From Nemophila menziesii (taxonomy: Eukaryota > Streptophyta > Magnoliopsida > Boraginales > Hydrophyllaceae): DNA of 64,000 bases. Of this stretch, positions 33,655 to 45,450 are shown piece by piece. Both the position numbers and the translations under genes were made by a program. The notes beneath the pieces are model-generated. The model saw only the letters and a program-made list of their open reading frames with translations. It did not search any database and was not told where the DNA came from. The stretch is taken from contig JARWIR010000005.1 of the NCBI GenBank assembly GCA_029959085.1, positions 34,713,350 through 34,777,349 of the forward strand, read 5' to 3'. The first letter of the stretch is position 1. The number at the start of each line of letters is the position of its first letter.

Positions 33655-35010
33655 GATAATTCCCAACTAATTACAATTCCTCATTTTTCCTTCCTAAAAA
33701 AAAGGAAGGAGAAAATTACTTCATACTTACTCACAAATTTTCAACTTAATTCCCAATTAAACACATTGTCATATTTACCTTCCAATGTTGCCCTTATGTG
33801 ATTTTTTAATTTTATTTTTTAAAATTATTTTTAATATTTTTTTAATTTTTTTTTTCAGATTATTTTAAAAAAAAATTCGAGATTTTTTTTCCCAATTTTT
33901 TTTTTTCAATTTTCTTTTTAAATCGAAATTTCGGATTATGTGTTGCTGCAACACATAAATATAGATTTATGTGTTCATGTAACACATAAAGTCATAAAAT
34001 CGATCTAAATGATTCTTTTCTTTAACAAAATTGTTTTTTTCTATTTATTACTGGCATATACCCTATTTTTATTCGTCTTTAACTATCTTGATATATTATC
34101 TTTTTGACCAACACTTTATTTTTATTTTTGTGTGTTTATGTTTTAGGGTTTTGTGTGTTCCAGGTCACTGAAAACTTGATTTTGTTTATTCCAATTCTGT
34201 GTATTCGTGGAACACACAAATCTCAGAATTGTGTATTCTTAGAACGCACAAATATAAGATTTGTGTATTCACGGAACACACAAATCTCTAATTTGTGTAT
34301 TCATAGAACACATAAAAATCGAATTTATGTATTCCTAGAATACACAAAACTTGATTTTCTTTGTTCCAATTCTGTGTATTTCTGAAACACACAAATCTCA
34401 GGTTTGTGCATTCCTGGAACACACAAATCTCAGATTTGTGCATTCATGGAACACACAAATCTTGTGTATTCATGGAACACATAAATAATCAAATTTGTGT
34501 ATTCATGTAATACACAAAACTTGATTTTGTTTGTTTCAATTATGTGTATTCCTAAACACACAAATCGTAAAATTGTGTATTCCTGGAACACACAAATCAT
34601 AGATTTGTGTATTCATGGAACACATAAAACTCAAATTTGTGTAGTCTTGGAATACAAAAAACTTGATTTTGGTTGTTCCAATTTTGTGTGGTCCTGCAAC
34701 ACACAAATCTTAGAATTGTGTATTCAGGGAACACATTTAAAAAAATCCGGGAAAAAAATTTCGGGGAAAACAATTTCGGGGAAAACAATTTCGAAAAAAA
34801 AATAATTCAAAAAAAAATTTGAAATTAGAAAGTCGGAAAAAAATTTAAAAAAAAAAGATAAATATAAATTAAAAATAAATAAATATTATTATAATTAAAG
34901 TAATTGATTAATTGTCTATGAGTATTTTTGTAATCTTCCATTTTATTGTAATTAAATAGGAATTAAGTTGAAGTTGTAATTAGTTGAGAATTTTTACACT
35001 CTCCGTATTA
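33655..35010. mobile_element. second foldback element with hairpin minisatellite core
   Basis: The outer parts are imperfect inverted repeats: CAACTAATTACAATTCCTC and CAACTTAATTCCCAATTAAA (about 33670-33765) against TAGGAATTAAGTTGAAG and TGTAATTAGTTGAGAA (about 34955-34995). AT-rich arms lead to a central array at 34190-34735. It is non-coding; the ORFs are by-products of the array. It has the same architecture as 2978-3708 but unrelated sequence. Confidence 0.6.
34190..34735. repeat. palindromic minisatellite, units of about 40 bp
   Basis: About a dozen variable units of the form TTTGTGTATTC(A/C)TGGAACACACAAATCTCAGA. Within each unit TTTGTGT pairs with ACACAAA, so each can form a hairpin; larger spans can also fold. 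Unit length varies and some units are decayed. Confidence 0.85.
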
Positions 35011-35284
35011 TTAATTGGACATTGCCCCTTAAATGAATACCCAAATTTTAATGGGTCAATTACCCATGGGGTCTTAGAGATTATTATAGTGACACATAGG
35101 AGCTAGTCAATTCCTCTCTCCTTCTAAGAGGCCAATAAGATGTCCAATGTCATAACTACCCTTCTAGTGCATATAAGACAAAAAAATAGATTTTTCTCTC
35201 TCCTCCTTTATCATGTTATCTCTCTCCTCCTTCATTAATTATCAAATAATTTTCAGCTCCGACCCCAACCACCGACCACCGCCT

Positions 35285-35434
35285 GTTACCGCCGGAAAAA
35301 GTTATGAGCGTGGAAAAAAATTCTGAGCGTGGAAAATAGTTCTGAGCGTAGAAAATAGTTCTGAGCCTGGGGTACTGAGCATGGAAAAAGTGCTGAGTAT
35401 GAACTACTGAGCATGAAAAAAGTTGCTGAGTATC
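35285..35434. repeat. short tandem repeat (about 20-bp units), left part
   Basis: Repeats of the type GTTCTGAGCGTGGAAAATA. The array continues on the other side of the inserted solo LTR at 37180-37235, showing that the LTR landed inside it. Confidence 0.8.
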
Positions 35435-37179
35435 TGGTGGGTCCTTGTGTGTTATAAAATAAATAAATAAAAGCAAAGGATTAAAGAATCCACAGACCGC
35501 AAGTGTACGGGTCGTACCAAGTAATAGATAAGTAAAATCGGGATTATCGTCTCCACAGGGATTTAAGAAGTTATTCTAAAGTTGTGTTCAATATCAAAAT
35601 AGATAGTTTTGATTGCTTTAAAAAGATAAATAATAAAAATGTTTGTTTTCTAATTAACTAAATAATAAAATAGAAAATAAAATAAACAATTAATAATTAT
35701 GCAAGAAAGATAAGGATATGCAAGTATGAATCTATCCTATTGAATCTATGATTACTAAGAATAAGGGTGAATGGTAAATTTCACAATAGACTATCTCCTA
35801 GCCCCCGTCAGGGTGGACCTAAGAGCTATCCTACGGTATTACAAACCCCGTCAAGGCGATTATAAGCTACTTTCAGATGAATACTATTTTACCCAATTGG
35901 CTACGTGGTTAGTCAAGCCCGTCAGGGTCAAATAACGGATACCACGCGTCTATATTCTATGTTTGTAATTAAACCCCCCGTCAAGGTGATCCATACGCCA
36001 CTATATGGAATAGCCTAATTACTAAAACCTACCCTTGATTCGCGACGTCAATGATAGTGAATAAGCACAAGAATATAGTCAATGGAAATTAAGAACAAAT
36101 TCAATTAAATACTAAAATCCCAGATCCAAATTAAAACAGAAAAACAATAATCAATGGTTCATATAATTACAATCCTAAAGAGAAATTATGCATAATAAAT
36201 CTTCTTGAATAAATAGCTTAGAAATACCTCATAGACAAAATAGATCTAATACTAAATTACCCAAAGAATAGAGATGGAGAAGTGTTGAATTGATGAAATT
36301 AGGCTTTAGCTCTTGCTTCTTCCTCCTCTAGATCCTCTTGATTGCTTCTATGATGAATTATTTGTGTATATTAAGCTTATGCAGCCAAGGGATGATTTTC
36401 TAAGGTTTAGAGTTGGTATTTATAGGTGTTAGATCGAATTACTTGGAGTGGAAGACAAGTCAAGGACTCTTTAATTCGTAACCCTAAAATCTAGGAAAGG
36501 TAAGATTATGCTGCTGATTTGATTTGGTCATATCTTTTTCAATACTTATCCGTTTGAGGAGTTCCAATATATGAAACCGCTTGCCTCGGAAAGAGCTTTC
36601 TATTGGTGCAGACCACTCGTTCAGATTCCTAGACAATCTTTAGTTATGAATTAATCTTTGAAACGTGGCTGGAATTTCAGATTCATAAGGCAGCTTTTCC
36701 TTTTCCTAATTGAACTCTACTTCCTTCTATCTCCAGATTTCTTCAAGATCTTCTTTCCTTATCTCCTTAGAATTGATTTAGCATCTAATTTATTTCCATA
36801 TCATCTCTAAAGCTTCACATTAAATAAATAATTAAACCGCATATGCTTTAAAAATAATAAGTCATTAAATCAAGACTAGAAATAAGAAAGTGTAATTTAA
36901 ATTCAGGAAACTCGACTAAGCACACTAGAAATATTCTAAGACTTTAATTCTCACTTCTCCTCCTTGGATTGGTTTTTCATGAAATTCATAAACCTACTAA
37001 CTTTGCATTAAAAATAAGTAAATTAACGCACAAAAGCTCTATAAATGCAAATAGTCTAATTCCAAGGGGAGAAAGTGTAATATTGCAATTTAAGCACTAA
37101 AGTCTATATAAAAAGACCATTTTCATCCTAAAATGATGTCTCCTAAGGGCTTATATTTAGAAAAATTAGGGAGACATCA
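35435..37179 (-). mobile_element. solo LTR, family S copy 2
   Basis: 1745 bp with TG...CA ends and an exact 5-bp TSD GTATC (35430-35434, 37180-37184). Reverse-complemented, it begins TGATGTCTCC and aligns along its length with 27503-29031, including the GAAAAGCTGCC block and a TATA box CTATAAATACC (36415-36426 on this strand). The end near 35500 holds a CAAGTGTACGGGTCGTACC motif seen again near 61140. No coding region. Confidence 0.88.
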
Positions 37180-37269
37180 GTATCAGAAAAAAGTTTTGAG
37201 TGTCGAAAAAAGTTGCTGAGTATTCGAAACTTCAGCTTCAGATTCAAGTTAGAACTCTATCTCCTTTTT

Positions 37270-37940
37270 TTTTGTTTTCCTCTGCTGCAAAACTCACTCG
37301 TTAGCAATTCTTCAAAATCCCATTACCAATTCATCATGAAGTATTGATTTCCAACCATTCTAACCATCATCGTTCTTGTATAGAGACTTTCTTAGAAACC
37401 CATTTTTATACTTTTCCAAAAAAAATCACTTTTCAATTTCGAAGAATGCAGCTGTAAGTTTAGTACAATCGATTAGTAGCCCATTCATTTTTATTGATTT
37501 AGTGTTACATTTATTTATTCACTTATAATATTATTTATGCAGAATCATAAACTCTCTTAGCTGAAAAAAAATACCCTTCACTTTATTTCTTAGGGTTCCG
37601 CCGTGAAAACAACAACACTGCTTTAGGCATCACGAATCAAGCGGTGACTCACGAACAGGGTAACGCCGTGAAATCTAGAAGCTCGTTGTCGCCTTTGGAG
37701 AGCGCCACTGCAAAGCTCACGATGAAGCCCAGTCCGCTGCAGATATCCTTCCTTGAATCACGAACAACACAAATCTTCACATCTGCAACTCGATCTCCGA
37801 TGTGGCACGAACGCTGGAAATGTGTGGATTATGCTATGGTAAAGGAGCTCCGACGAGACAGTGTAGCGAGAGAGGAGAGAGGGAGCGCCATTAACAACCT
37901 GCTGATGAAAGAGGAGAGAGGGAGCAATTTTAGGTTTTAA
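37270..37940 (+). other. possible captured gene fragment (5' exon, intron, second exon)
   Basis: GC-richer stretch inside the terminal-inverted-repeat element. GCAGCTGTAAGTTT at about 37448 resembles a splice donor and TTTATGCAG at about 37533-37541 an acceptor. After it an open frame of 98 codons begins at 37644. The protein has no domain I recognise, and it includes the inverted-repeat sequence at its end, so coding is doubtful. Confidence 0.3.
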
Positions 37941-38065
37941 TTTTCTTTTGGTAATAAAATGTATATATAGAGAAATAATAAACAAAAAAGGGGTAGAAAG
38001 GTAATTGTGGCTTATAGTGCTAAATTTTGTTTGTGGCCTTTAGTAAGAAGAGCTATAAAGCCGTT

Positions 38066-38510
38066 CTTGTTAGGGCCCGGTGTTGTGTCTTCAAAACCTC
38101 AAGGATAATAATCTCAAGTTTAATAAACTTTTAATAATCATGAATGAATACTTTTAAACTTTTGAAGTACAAAAAATCCAACAGAATCCAAGTTTAATAC
38201 ACCCCCAAAGATTCAAAATACATTCAATCCCTAGGTTAAGATCACCGAACCTTTTCTTTAAGGATTATCCATTAATCACATAACTTATAAAGGCTTTTTT
38301 ACCCGAATCATCATATAATAACTCTATAAACTGAAGAATTTACCTTTGCCAACCAAGAAATATAATTATAAAGGCTTTCTTCGAAATCACCTTCTCTACT
38401 TTCTACAATTCTTAAGAGCTTTTAAGTGTAATGAATTTGAAAGATCTGCTATCTGTTAGCTATTTCTTCCATTTCTTCTATTTCTCTGTTTGCTATTGAT
38501 TCTTCTGATA
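38066..38510. other. intergenic, nothing recognised
   Basis: AT-rich. No ORF or repeat supported. Confidence 0.4.
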
Positions 38511-38605
38511 TTTTTTTTATTCTGGTATTTCTTTTTCTTTTATGTCCTTCTCCCTTGTTCACACAATCGTTACAATCTGTCAGAGTTATAACAAAATATC
38601 CCATA

Positions 38606-39292
38606 TCAACCTATCCCTAATCGCGTAAACGAGTAATGTAACCCACTGTCCTCATTCGGGATGCTCGCCACTTGCCTAGAACTTCGAGCTGCTCTGTCCG
38701 CCAACCGGTTCAGTCTTCGCGGAAGATGTCTGAAAACCAAGAACTGATGGTTATCTGCCATCTGTTTGATCCGCTTGACATACAGTCGTACTTTCCAGAA
38801 CACGTCTGGCAACGACATGATGCCTTGAATTAAATCAAGGTTATCTGAACAGATTACCGTCTTACTCCCAGGGTGGGCCATGCTGAGTTGAGTAGCTTCA
38901 AAGACCGCCATGGCTTCTCCTTTTGCGGCTGAATCCGTCCAGATTGGTTTAGAGAATGTCACTCTGTGCCCTGTTTGATTATCCCGTTTCACTATACCAA
39001 TTCCGCCAGGCTCATCTGTGGATTTAAATGAAGCATCACATGTGTAAATAAACCTAGTATCCCGAAGTTCTTCGGTGTTCCAAGGCTCAGTGTCATCCGG
39101 CCTTGTGTTTGGTGGTCTAGATTGAGGTGGTTGTATCCATTCTGGTTCGAAAAGATCTTTCATGCCTGTAAGAATATTAAAAATAAATTCTTTTGGTTGT
39201 ACATAATTGTTTTCGTGTACACTTTTCATTTTACTTTCCAAATATTCCACAGCGTTAGTTGAATGTAAGCTATAAATGTGTTTTGTTCCCAA
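38606..39292 (-). pseudogene. LINE RNase H domain
   Basis: 228 codons of the RVT_3 type found at the C-terminus of plant LINE ORF2. The acidic residues are visible in YTCDASFKS, KGEAMAVFEA, VICSDNLDLI and the terminal LNRLADRAAR. It would remove RNA from RNA:DNA hybrids during target-primed reverse transcription. Its frame differs from the zf-RVT part. Confidence 0.9.
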
Positions 39293-39561
39293 ATTTTGTT
39301 ATCCAGCGTATCACATAAGTTAGTTATCCAGTCGCCAATAGACTCGGGGTCCACTTCAGGAACCCTGATCTGAAAGGTTGTTCCAGCCCACACCTGTTTA
39401 GAAAAATTGCAGGATAATAGCATGTGAACTACCGTATCCGTCTTTGTTTCACACCAGTTGCAGCACTTCGAATCACAGCAATGCCGGAGGAAAAGATTTT
39501 TCTTTGTAGGTAAGATATTACGACAAGCTTTCCATGTGAATGATCGCACTTTATTAGCCAC
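39226..39561 (-). pseudogene. LINE zf-RVT zinc-binding domain
   Basis: 111 codons containing KVRSFTWKACRNILPTKKNL and CNWCETKTDTVVHMLLSCNF, the CxxC..H..C signature of zf-RVT between RT and RNase H. Confidence 0.88.
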
Positions 39562-39821
39562 ATTTGATTTTCAAACCCGATTCCACAGTCTAGGGTTGCC
39601 CACAACCGCTTGTTGAGAGGTTTGAGCCGTGTCATTCCATTTGTGCTGCATTAAGATTTTGTATCCCGACTTGGTTGTATATGTACTTGTCTTAGTATGG
39701 GGCCATATGAATGTGTCCTGGTCCTCCGTATTAAGTAGTGCAAGTTTCCTAATCTCCCCATGAACTGGCCCTGGGGTTACGTTATCGATTACTTCCCAAT
39801 CCCATCCGTCCTTCTGCTGAT

Positions 39822-41069
39822 TCATGAGTTGGTCCATAGTTTCCAGGATAGTATTGATTGGTTTGTCCTTAAAACTCCTGATGGTAACCATTGATGTTTC
39901 CAAATATTCGTAGATTCCCCATTTCCAATTTGAATTATGCCCCGTGTTCTTAGTACATCCCGCCCCTCGAGCAGGCTTGCCCAAGACCATGTTCTATTCT
40001 GTCGCAGTTTCACATCTAAAAAGGAACATTGAGGAAAGTAAATACCTTTCAAAACTCTGGCCGCCAGTGATTCTGGATTAGTCATAATTCTCCAAGCTTG
40101 GGATGCCAGCAAAGCCGTATTTGCTTTCTTGAGGTCCCGGAAACCCATTCCTCCAATCACTTTTGCAATCGTCATTTTTCCCCACTCCATCCAATGAATT
40201 TTCCTTTTCCCGAGTGAGTTCCACCAAAATATGGAAATTATCGATGCCAATTTCCTACAAAAACCAAAAGGGAAAGAAAAAATAGACATAGCATAGGTTG
40301 GAATAGCCTGTAGTACATCTTTAATAAGAATTTTCTTTCCACCTTCCGATAGTAATTTCGCTACCCACCCTTGAGCTTTGTTGAAAACTTTATCCACTAT
40401 CCAAGTAAGTGTGTCCATCCTAGACCGTTTGTGGCATAGGGAAATTCCCATGTACTTGCCTAGATCCCGTGTTTCTCGAACCTGTAATCTTTCCGTGAAC
40501 AGTTGGCGAATATCCCCTGGTGTTTGTTTGCTGAAACACACCGATGACTTCGTAAAGTTAACTTTTTGACCTGAGCATCTACAATACGTGTCAATACATT
40601 CTTGAAATTCTTCCAGATCATTCCCTCCCAATGATAGAAAGAACAGTGAATCGTCTGCAAATAGCAAGTGAGAAATATTCGGACAGTTACGAGTGATTTG
40701 AATACCTGAAATTCGTTTATGTTGAAATTTAGTTTCTAGTAACGATATCAAAGATTCCGTCACCAGAGCAAACAACAGGGGGGACAGAGAATCCCCCTGA
40801 CTATGTCCTTGACCAGAATAAAAAGGGGGTTGACGTTCTCCATTGATATTAAGTTGGAAGGTAACCGTTGATATACAGTTCCAAATCCATGCAACCCATT
40901 GCTGGGCGAAACCCAGTTTTACAAGTAGCTCTCTTAAGAATTTCCATCGAACCTGATCATATGCTTTTGCCTTATCCAGTTTAACTGCCGGGAAATTCTC
41001 TTTGTTTTTCAAGTTTCTTTTCATAAAAAAGGAAACTTCCTGTGCGATTAAGATGTTATCCTGTATCAC
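39822..41069 (-). pseudogene. LINE reverse transcriptase, main part
   Basis: 415 codons of non-LTR RT: DKAKAYDQVRWKFLRELL, GHSQGDSLSPLLFALVTESL (where RQGDPLSP is usual) and the catalytic LLFADDSLFF, then the plant LINE block MGISLCHKRSRMDTL. The frame continues in ORF 39571-39990. The RT start lies in ORFs 41272-41631 (SSKAPGPDGLNEKFFQDYW) and 41091-41288 (ETLITLIPKGDIQTGVGDFRPISC), each in another frame. Confidence 0.93.
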
Positions 41070-41090
41070 CCGTCCCTTGATGAAAGCTGA

Positions 41091-41631
41091 CTATGTAGGA
41101 GAAGTAATCCTGGTAATAATCTGTTGGAGTCGATTTGCCAAATGTTTTGCAATTATTTTATATATAAAGTTCACACAGGAAATCGGGCGAAAGTCCCCAA
41201 CTCCTGTCTGAATGTCTCCCTTGGGGATTAGTGTTATCAGAGTCTCATTCAAGAGTAGAAGTGACGTATTATTAGTGAAAAAAATCAATCACAAGGATTA
41301 CCAAATCGTTGCCAATGATATCCCAGTAATCCTGAAAAAACTTTTCATTCAAACCATCTGGACCAGGGGCTTTTGATGAGCTTAAGTAAAAAACAGCTCT
41401 CTTAACTTCTTCAGTATCCGGTATTTGGGTAAGGAAATCGTTCATGTCCTGTGTAACTTTAGGGCCAATGTCCCTAAGCGCTTTTGATAGTTCTGTGGGA
41501 GCCTGTTGACTTAAAAGCTTAGTATAAAAAGTATTAAATTGATGCTTAATATCATTCTTATTTTGCACCCAAACACCGTTATCGTCCTGTATCCCCGCTA
41601 TCCTGTTACAATTCCTTCTTTGGGAAGTCAA
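41091..41631 (-). pseudogene. LINE reverse transcriptase, N-terminal fingers
   Basis: Two overlapping frames joined by a frameshift near 41280. The first carries KAPGPDG, the second LIPKG and FRPISCVNFIYKIIAKHLANR. Both are hallmark blocks before the RT palm. Confidence 0.9.
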
Positions 41632-41739
41632 CGCAAAGAAGTATTTAGTATTTTTATCACCGTATTTGATCCACTGGTCTCTAGCCCGATCAGACCAGTA
41701 TATCTCCTCTCGTTTCTAATACATTTCCAGTTGTGATTT

Positions 41740-42668
41740 GATAATAATTTCCTATGTTCGTTGATGCTCAGAGTTTGCTTCATTACCAATCCGAACTAGT
41801 TGGTTTTCCAGTTCCTTGATTTTTGTCTTATTGTTAGGGAATGTTAATTTGCCCCACGTACTTAAGGCCTTCGTAGTATTCGTTTGTTTCTGGATAACAA
41901 CTTGAAGTGGTCCATCGTCGATGTGGTCATTCCACGATTGTTATATAACGGCTCTACATTCCTCGTGCTCATACCAGTTAGTTTACACCTGAAATGTCTA
42001 ACATTTTCCTTCCTTTGCCATGGGGTAAGAGTATGATCGGTGAGTGATCAGATCCCACAGCTGGGGGAATGTACACAAGTGCATTTGGAAATTCATTTGT
42101 CCATTCAGTTGAGGCGAACACTTTATCAATTCTTGATTTCACCACACTGTCGCCACTACGTCTGTTAGCATATTATTAGATAGAAATAAATTAAAATTAA
42201 GGATGTATTGTTGGTTCGGGGGGGGGGGTGGAGCTTTGTCTTTGAGTTGTATTAGAAATGTCATTAAAATCTCCCAGTATCACAAGATCTTCATCATGGT
42301 TGTGTCTCCAGTCAGTAAGTTGATTATATACTAGTTGTCTTTCTTGATAGCTATTAGGAGCATGAACAAACACATAATAATACAACCTATCCTTATCATT
42401 AATTAAAACAGAAACATAATACGGGCAAGAGTTCAAGATGGAAACCGTCACAGACGAATTCCAAACCAACAAAAAGCCCCTAGAGTGTTCCATAGAACCC
42501 TGGGGGTTAACCACAAAAAAGTTTTCAAAGTTTAAGTTTCTAACAAAAATTGGTGCATCCACATTAGACATCATCGTTTAAAAAAACACGCCACAGTGGG
42601 TTTATGATCCTCCACCATGGACCTAATAACCTGGATTGTCAATGGGGCCCGTATCCCCTGACAGTTCC
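41740..42668 (-). pseudogene. LINE apurinic-type endonuclease
   Basis: Begins WNCQGIRAPLTIQVIRSMV at about 42668, the usual opening of plant LINE endonucleases. It continues in the ORF 42197-42574 with GFLLVWNSSV, FVHAPNS and LVILGDFNDI. A run of G residues on the plus strand near 42219-42228 breaks the frame. The end is scrambled toward RT. It nicks target DNA in intact elements. Confidence 0.85.
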
Positions 42669-42680
42669 AGAAAAGAGTGA

Positions 42681-44753
42681 TCATTCTCCCTCCGCAGCCA
42701 TCTCCGGGTGGCTGCTACCTCGTCTTCCCCTGTCTCCCCTTCTTGCTCTTCCACGGATTCTAGTTGTCCCTTTCCCACGAATTCGATTATACTCCTGTTC
42801 GAAAGTTGTATCCTGTCGCTCCCCAGCTTCTTCTACAACGGTCCCACCATGTTCTTCAATTACTTGCTCAGCAATCTTACCACGTAACTCAGTCATACAC
42901 CCATCATTAACAACCTCCTTACCCGAGTCCTTGTTCATAGTAAACCCAGTCACCATCAAAGCAGTATTGTTACCCTCTGTATTATCATCTTCCAACGCCA
43001 CCCTTTCTTCCAAACTTAGCTCCCTAAGCTTATCACCTTCAACACTATACACACTTGTCTGCGTCTTCTGTCTTTTATTTTCCACTGTATGAAACCTCAT
43101 ATATTCAATTCTGCGCTTCTTAGCCGTCTTATTCGACATACCTTTGAAACGAGCAGTACTATTGTTATCAGAGTCTGTAGTATTATTGTTGGTATTTGAT
43201 TGTTTAGGCGTAGACTGATTTGTATCCTCATTACCCATAGCCTCCACTTCCTTAGGTCCATCCTCATGCTCATCATCATTAATGAACACTGTTTTCACCG
43301 CCTGTTGAACAACTATCTCTCGCCTAACTGCTTCCTGAATAACCTCCTCCAAATCTTGCTCTTGTCCAGATTTATTAACACCTCCCATGTCCACATCACC
43401 ACGAGTAGCAGAAGTGTCCTCATTTTGATCCCTACAAAACCGAGACCCCCTATCAAACCTACTTTTAGAACGGATTTCCCTATCTCGACCATCCTGAGTA
43501 GGTGGAGACCTGTCATTCCTATCCCACACGGAATAGCTTGCGCGAGATAGAAACGAATCACCTACCGTCTTACGAACTCCATACAACGGTTGCTCGAGCG
43601 TGTCCTTAATAACGTTCTCCATGCCCCAAGTAACCATCCTAAGCTTAGCATCAGAAAGCCCCTCCTTATCCACAGGGTCCCCACAGTTCTCTTGTTTGTG
43701 GCCTAACTTGCAACAAGCAAAACAAAATAACCCTAGACTCTCATACTTGAACGTCACCCAACCGACACCATCTTGTTGCCTAAGATACTTACCCGGTGGT
43801 ACAGGATCCAACACCCTGAAGCCAGCGCGGAACCGAATGGTTGGAACAATCGCATTATCATCCTCCGGGAAGTCAATATCCTCCAGATTCGTAAACGTGC
43901 GAGCAATGTTTTTAATAGTAGGAATTGTATTCTGTATGTGTGCGAGCCCACCGACTTAAATCCACGCCGATGAGTAGTTGGGAGTTGTAAACGTGCCATT
44001 GAACGTACCACTGCCTTTGGTAAACCCCGCATGGAAGACAATAACGTTTCCAGGCCTAAGGTCCCAAAGTTGATCCATTTCCCTCTGATCATCGATCTCA
44101 AGCTTGAAATAGTTTTGAGAAATTTCTGAAACCATTACATTACCTTTAACCTGCCATCTGTCTGTGACCCAGCGTCGGAAACCGTTGAGGTTCACCTTGT
44201 CGTCACCCACCACTCGTACCATGAGCACCCGTCCACGATCCAAATGTTCAACCCTTCTGACTTTGATGTCAAGCTCTATAACCCAAAGATATTCCTCCTC
44301 CGCATGATCAAGGAAGGTCACCGGTAAAGCATGGCGTGAGTGTGTAGCCATATTTCTTCTAAAGATTGTCGAAGTGAAGAAAGCGTTTTCTTTTCTGAAA
44401 GGTGTAGAGGATGAGTAATAGTTGATCCAGTAAATTGAAAAGCCATTATAAAGTGTAGTCTTGTTTTTGTATGAACCGAAGCGGTGCAATGCCTTGAAAG
44501 TGCTATCCAGGTGTTGTATTCCAGTAATTTTAAAATAAAAACTCTTATTCTCCATTGGCACGTGTACCGCACTCGGGGAGAGGAAGTGTCGGGAGTTTTT
44601 AGAATCTCCCCCTTTGTTCTGCTTTGTAACCCTAAGTGGTTGAAGAGGTATGCATGCGTGCCACCTCATCCAAACCCACTCTCTTGAAACTACCAACAAA
44701 TTAAACCAACACCCTTCCACACCCCGAGAACAAAACCGGCTAACCATATCCAC
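42681..44753 (-). pseudogene. LINE ORF1 (DUF4283, zinc knuckle), one nonsense codon
   Basis: A single frame runs from 44753 to 42681, interrupted only by one TAA at 43956-43958; ORFs 43956-44753 and 42681-43814 are in the same phase. The N-terminal part is unassigned, then a DUF4283-like block (VRVVGDDKVNLNGFRRWV to VIVFHAGF), after the stop PPGKYL, and the CCHC knuckle FCFACCKLGHKQENCG. The C-terminus is Arg/Gly-rich. It binds element RNA in the family. The true start may be an internal Met. ORF1 and ORF2 nearly abut. Confidence 0.85.
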
Positions 44754-45450
44754 CTAATGAACCATTCTAAACCTTTCCTTCTTCCAGCGTACCAACTGAG
44801 TATGGAGCCCGAACTTACCCAGCTTATCTTCATAATCAGTTATCCCTCTATAGTTAACCCTGTTCTCTCCCATATCCAATAAACAAGCTCAAAAACCTGA
44901 ACCCTAACCCACCCATACTTCTTTATTCGATTTCCAGTAACATCATTAATCTTCCTTTTAATCTTACCGTTATGAATCCTGTTTCCCCATCTTCCATTCA
45001 TCGAGGCGAAGTAGGAAAATACACGATTCAAACCTAGCGTCAGCACCCAATGAGATGGAAGAGAAATCATCTGAAATAAAGTGGTCTCCGACCAGTTGGA
45101 GATAACCCTACTCCGTTCATGGACGATGTACCCCTCACCGCCGGTCCAACCCAAAATTTCCGGGAAACAGCCCCACTGCAAAGAGTCACAGCGAGATGGA
45201 GGTGAGCAGAAAAACGCAAAGAGATATCCCCGCTTTTCCCCCCCAAGTTCGCCGTCTCCCTCCACCATGAACATCTCCACATGTGTACCTACCCCGGGTC
45301 CTCTTTATCTCCGTTGAGATTCGAATATGTGGAAGCACCGTTCCACGGAGCTTCGCCTTCCCATCTGAGGTTAAACCCATGTCCTGAGTCCAAGCGGTAG
45401 TCGTCGTTGTTAATAGGGCCACCAAAACCTCACCACCCCACACCGTTCAG
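44754..45450 (-). other. LINE 5' region / 5' UTR
   Basis: Relatively GC-rich stretch upstream of ORF1. ORFs here (for example 44840-45280) have no recognised domain. Probable 5' UTR with internal promoter, inferred from position. Confidence 0.45.

Larger units (their letters stand above)
35090..38065. mobile_element. candidate MULE-like terminal-inverted-repeat element, split by a solo LTR
   Basis: The first roughly 150 bp (CTAAGAGGCCA.., CATAACTACCCTTCTA, CTCTCTCCTCCTTTATCA) are similar to the reverse complement of about 37870-38060 (CTAAAGGCCACA.., CACAATTACCTTTCTA, CTCTCTCCTCTTTCATCA). The interior is GC-richer than its surroundings and holds a possible exon-intron-exon structure. Without the inserted LTR (35435-37179) it is about 1.2 kb. 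TSD not established; superfamily is inference. Confidence 0.45.
38511..45450 (-). mobile_element. L1-type LINE, nearly full length, inactivated
   Basis: Minus-strand non-LTR retrotransposon. A short poly(A) (poly-T on plus, 38511-38518) lies about 90 bp after the RNase H stop. Then, in element order 5' to 3': ORF1 with DUF4283 and zinc knuckle (44753-42681), endonuclease (about 42668-41740), reverse transcriptase (41631-39822), zf-RVT (39561-39226) and plant-type RNase H (39292-38606). The 5' end near 45450 is an estimate; I found no convincing TSD. Several frameshifts in ORF2. Confidence 0.9.

Noticed and set aside
34104..34805. Repetitive ORFs, and a spaced-repeat pattern superficially like a CRISPR array
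   Set aside because: Units are variable hairpin minisatellite repeats without unique spacers, in a plant genome.
42604..43092. 162-codon plus-strand ORF and other plus-strand ORFs in 42.6-45.7 kb
   Set aside because: Antisense to LINE ORF1 and its 5' region; Ser/Pro-rich shadows.
38511..45450. LINE target-site duplication
   Set aside because: Searched for the bases following the poly(A) near 45.45-45.72 kb and found no convincing match; 5' end left approximate.
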